14,441 nt of DNA from positions 1-14,441 of the forward strand of contig CAITZE010000158.1 of NCBI GenBank assembly GCA_903896775.1. The letters run 5' to 3'. The position numbers and the translations under genes were made by a program. This document shows positions 14,062 to 14,441 of the stretch, one piece after another. The notes below the pieces were generated by a model. That model searched no databases. It was not told where the DNA came from and saw only the letters and a program-made list of their open reading frames with translations. Positions within the stretch are counted from its first letter, which is position 1. Each line of letters opens with the position of its first letter. The stretch is from an uncultured bacterium (GTDB taxonomy: Bacteria > Pseudomonadota > Alphaproteobacteria > Rhodospirillales > Rhodospirillaceae).

Positions 14062-14441
14062 GTGATCGAAAAAGTATTCGAGCGGGAAACCCCACAAGCT
14101 CGTAACCGCAGAATGGTCAGAGCGCTCATTCGCAAAGTCGTCTTGCTGGCCTTAGTGGTCCTTATCATGGGCGGATACAGTGCTTACCAGGCCGGCTACG
14201 CAATCCTGATCGGCGGCATCACCGACGACGAGACCACCAGCGAAAACCTGGCACACCTGACCTGCACCTATTTCACGGGCACAGAGAAAGTCATCAGCCA
14301 CATCATTCGCCCAACGAGCAGTGCCAATCGCTCGACCCACTGCCCGCTAACGACAAAAATCCCTAAAATGGGGACCGAAGAATTCACGATCCCATTGCCG
14401 CGCCAGCCTTTGCCGGCGCCGGAAGCAGCACAACCGCCCGA
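14062..14441 (+). CDS. single-pass membrane protein, 3' end beyond window
   Basis: A frame open from GTG 14062 to the window edge (126 codons, no stop). GAAGGA at 14047-14052 provides a ribosome-binding site. The product begins with a charged cytoplasmic tail (RNRRMVRALIRK, 14-25), then one hydrophobic segment (about 26-52), then a soluble part with two cysteines (Cys68 and Cys94) and a Pro-rich stretch at the end of the visible part (LPRQPLPAPEAAQPP). The positive-inside rule places the C-terminal part in the periplasm. No family was recognised. The upstream gap (13951-14061) is shared with the divergent DsbA-like gene. Confidence 0.7.
   Translation, partial: MIEKVFERETPQARNRRMVRALIRKVVLLALVVLIMGGYSAYQAGYAILIGGITDDETTSENLAHLTCTYFTGTEKVISHIIRPTSSANRSTHCPLTTKIPKMGTEEFTIPLPRQPLPAPEAAQPP

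Overview
This 14.4 kb window has a fairly GC-rich, densely packed chromosomal layout typical of a Gram-negative alphaproteobacterium. The pointers are a Tat-exported enolase-superfamily enzyme, a type V autotransporter, an arsR-arsC-aqpS operon of the rhizobial type, a lipoprotein with a clean lipobox and frequent non-ATG starts. The order or genus cannot be fixed from the sequence. No tRNA, rRNA, CRISPR array, transposase or phage gene was seen, so this looks like ordinary chromosome with a few accessory-type genes rather than a mobile island.

Layout. (1) 1-1971: the possible first 19 codons of a minus-strand gene, then a minus-strand Tat-exported mandelate racemase/muconate lactonizing-type enzyme, divergent from a small exported cupin-like protein; an intrinsic-terminator-like hairpin lies between them. 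(2) 2000-5209: a large minus-strand autotransporter adhesin-like protein whose stop codon lies in a 17-bp tandem duplication next to the convergent cupin stop. (3) 5491-7077: a tightly overlapping plus-strand arsenic operon, arsR-arsC-aqpS, with no ArsB or Acr3 pump. Arsenate would be reduced by ArsC and arsenite would leave by diffusion through the aquaglyceroporin. (4) 7084-10183: minus-strand citramalate synthase (isoleucine biosynthesis) and a CLC chloride channel/antiporter. Their upstream regions share a diverged repeat of about 73 bp that carries equally spaced promoter-like hexamers and a far-upstream ATTAATCGG box, suggesting common regulation. (5) 10316-12762: an unrecognised protein with a PD-(D/E)XK nuclease-like signature, convergent and overlapping by 22 bp with a TPR plus SPINDLY-type (GT41) O-GlcNAc transferase-like protein. 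(6) 12868-14441: a small lipoprotein with two calcium-binding-type aspartate repeats and a strong terminator, a DsbA/Com1-type periplasmic thiol oxidoreductase, and divergently the start of a single-pass membrane protein that runs off the window.

Functionally, three of the regions are envelope-oriented: exported enzyme and cupin; autotransporter; and lipoprotein, Dsb protein and membrane protein. The arsenic operon is a self-contained detoxification unit. The least explained items are the PD-(D/E)XK orphan, the element shared upstream of cimA and clc, and the substrate of the TPR glycosyltransferase. I found no convincing multi-gene novel defence or biosynthetic system.
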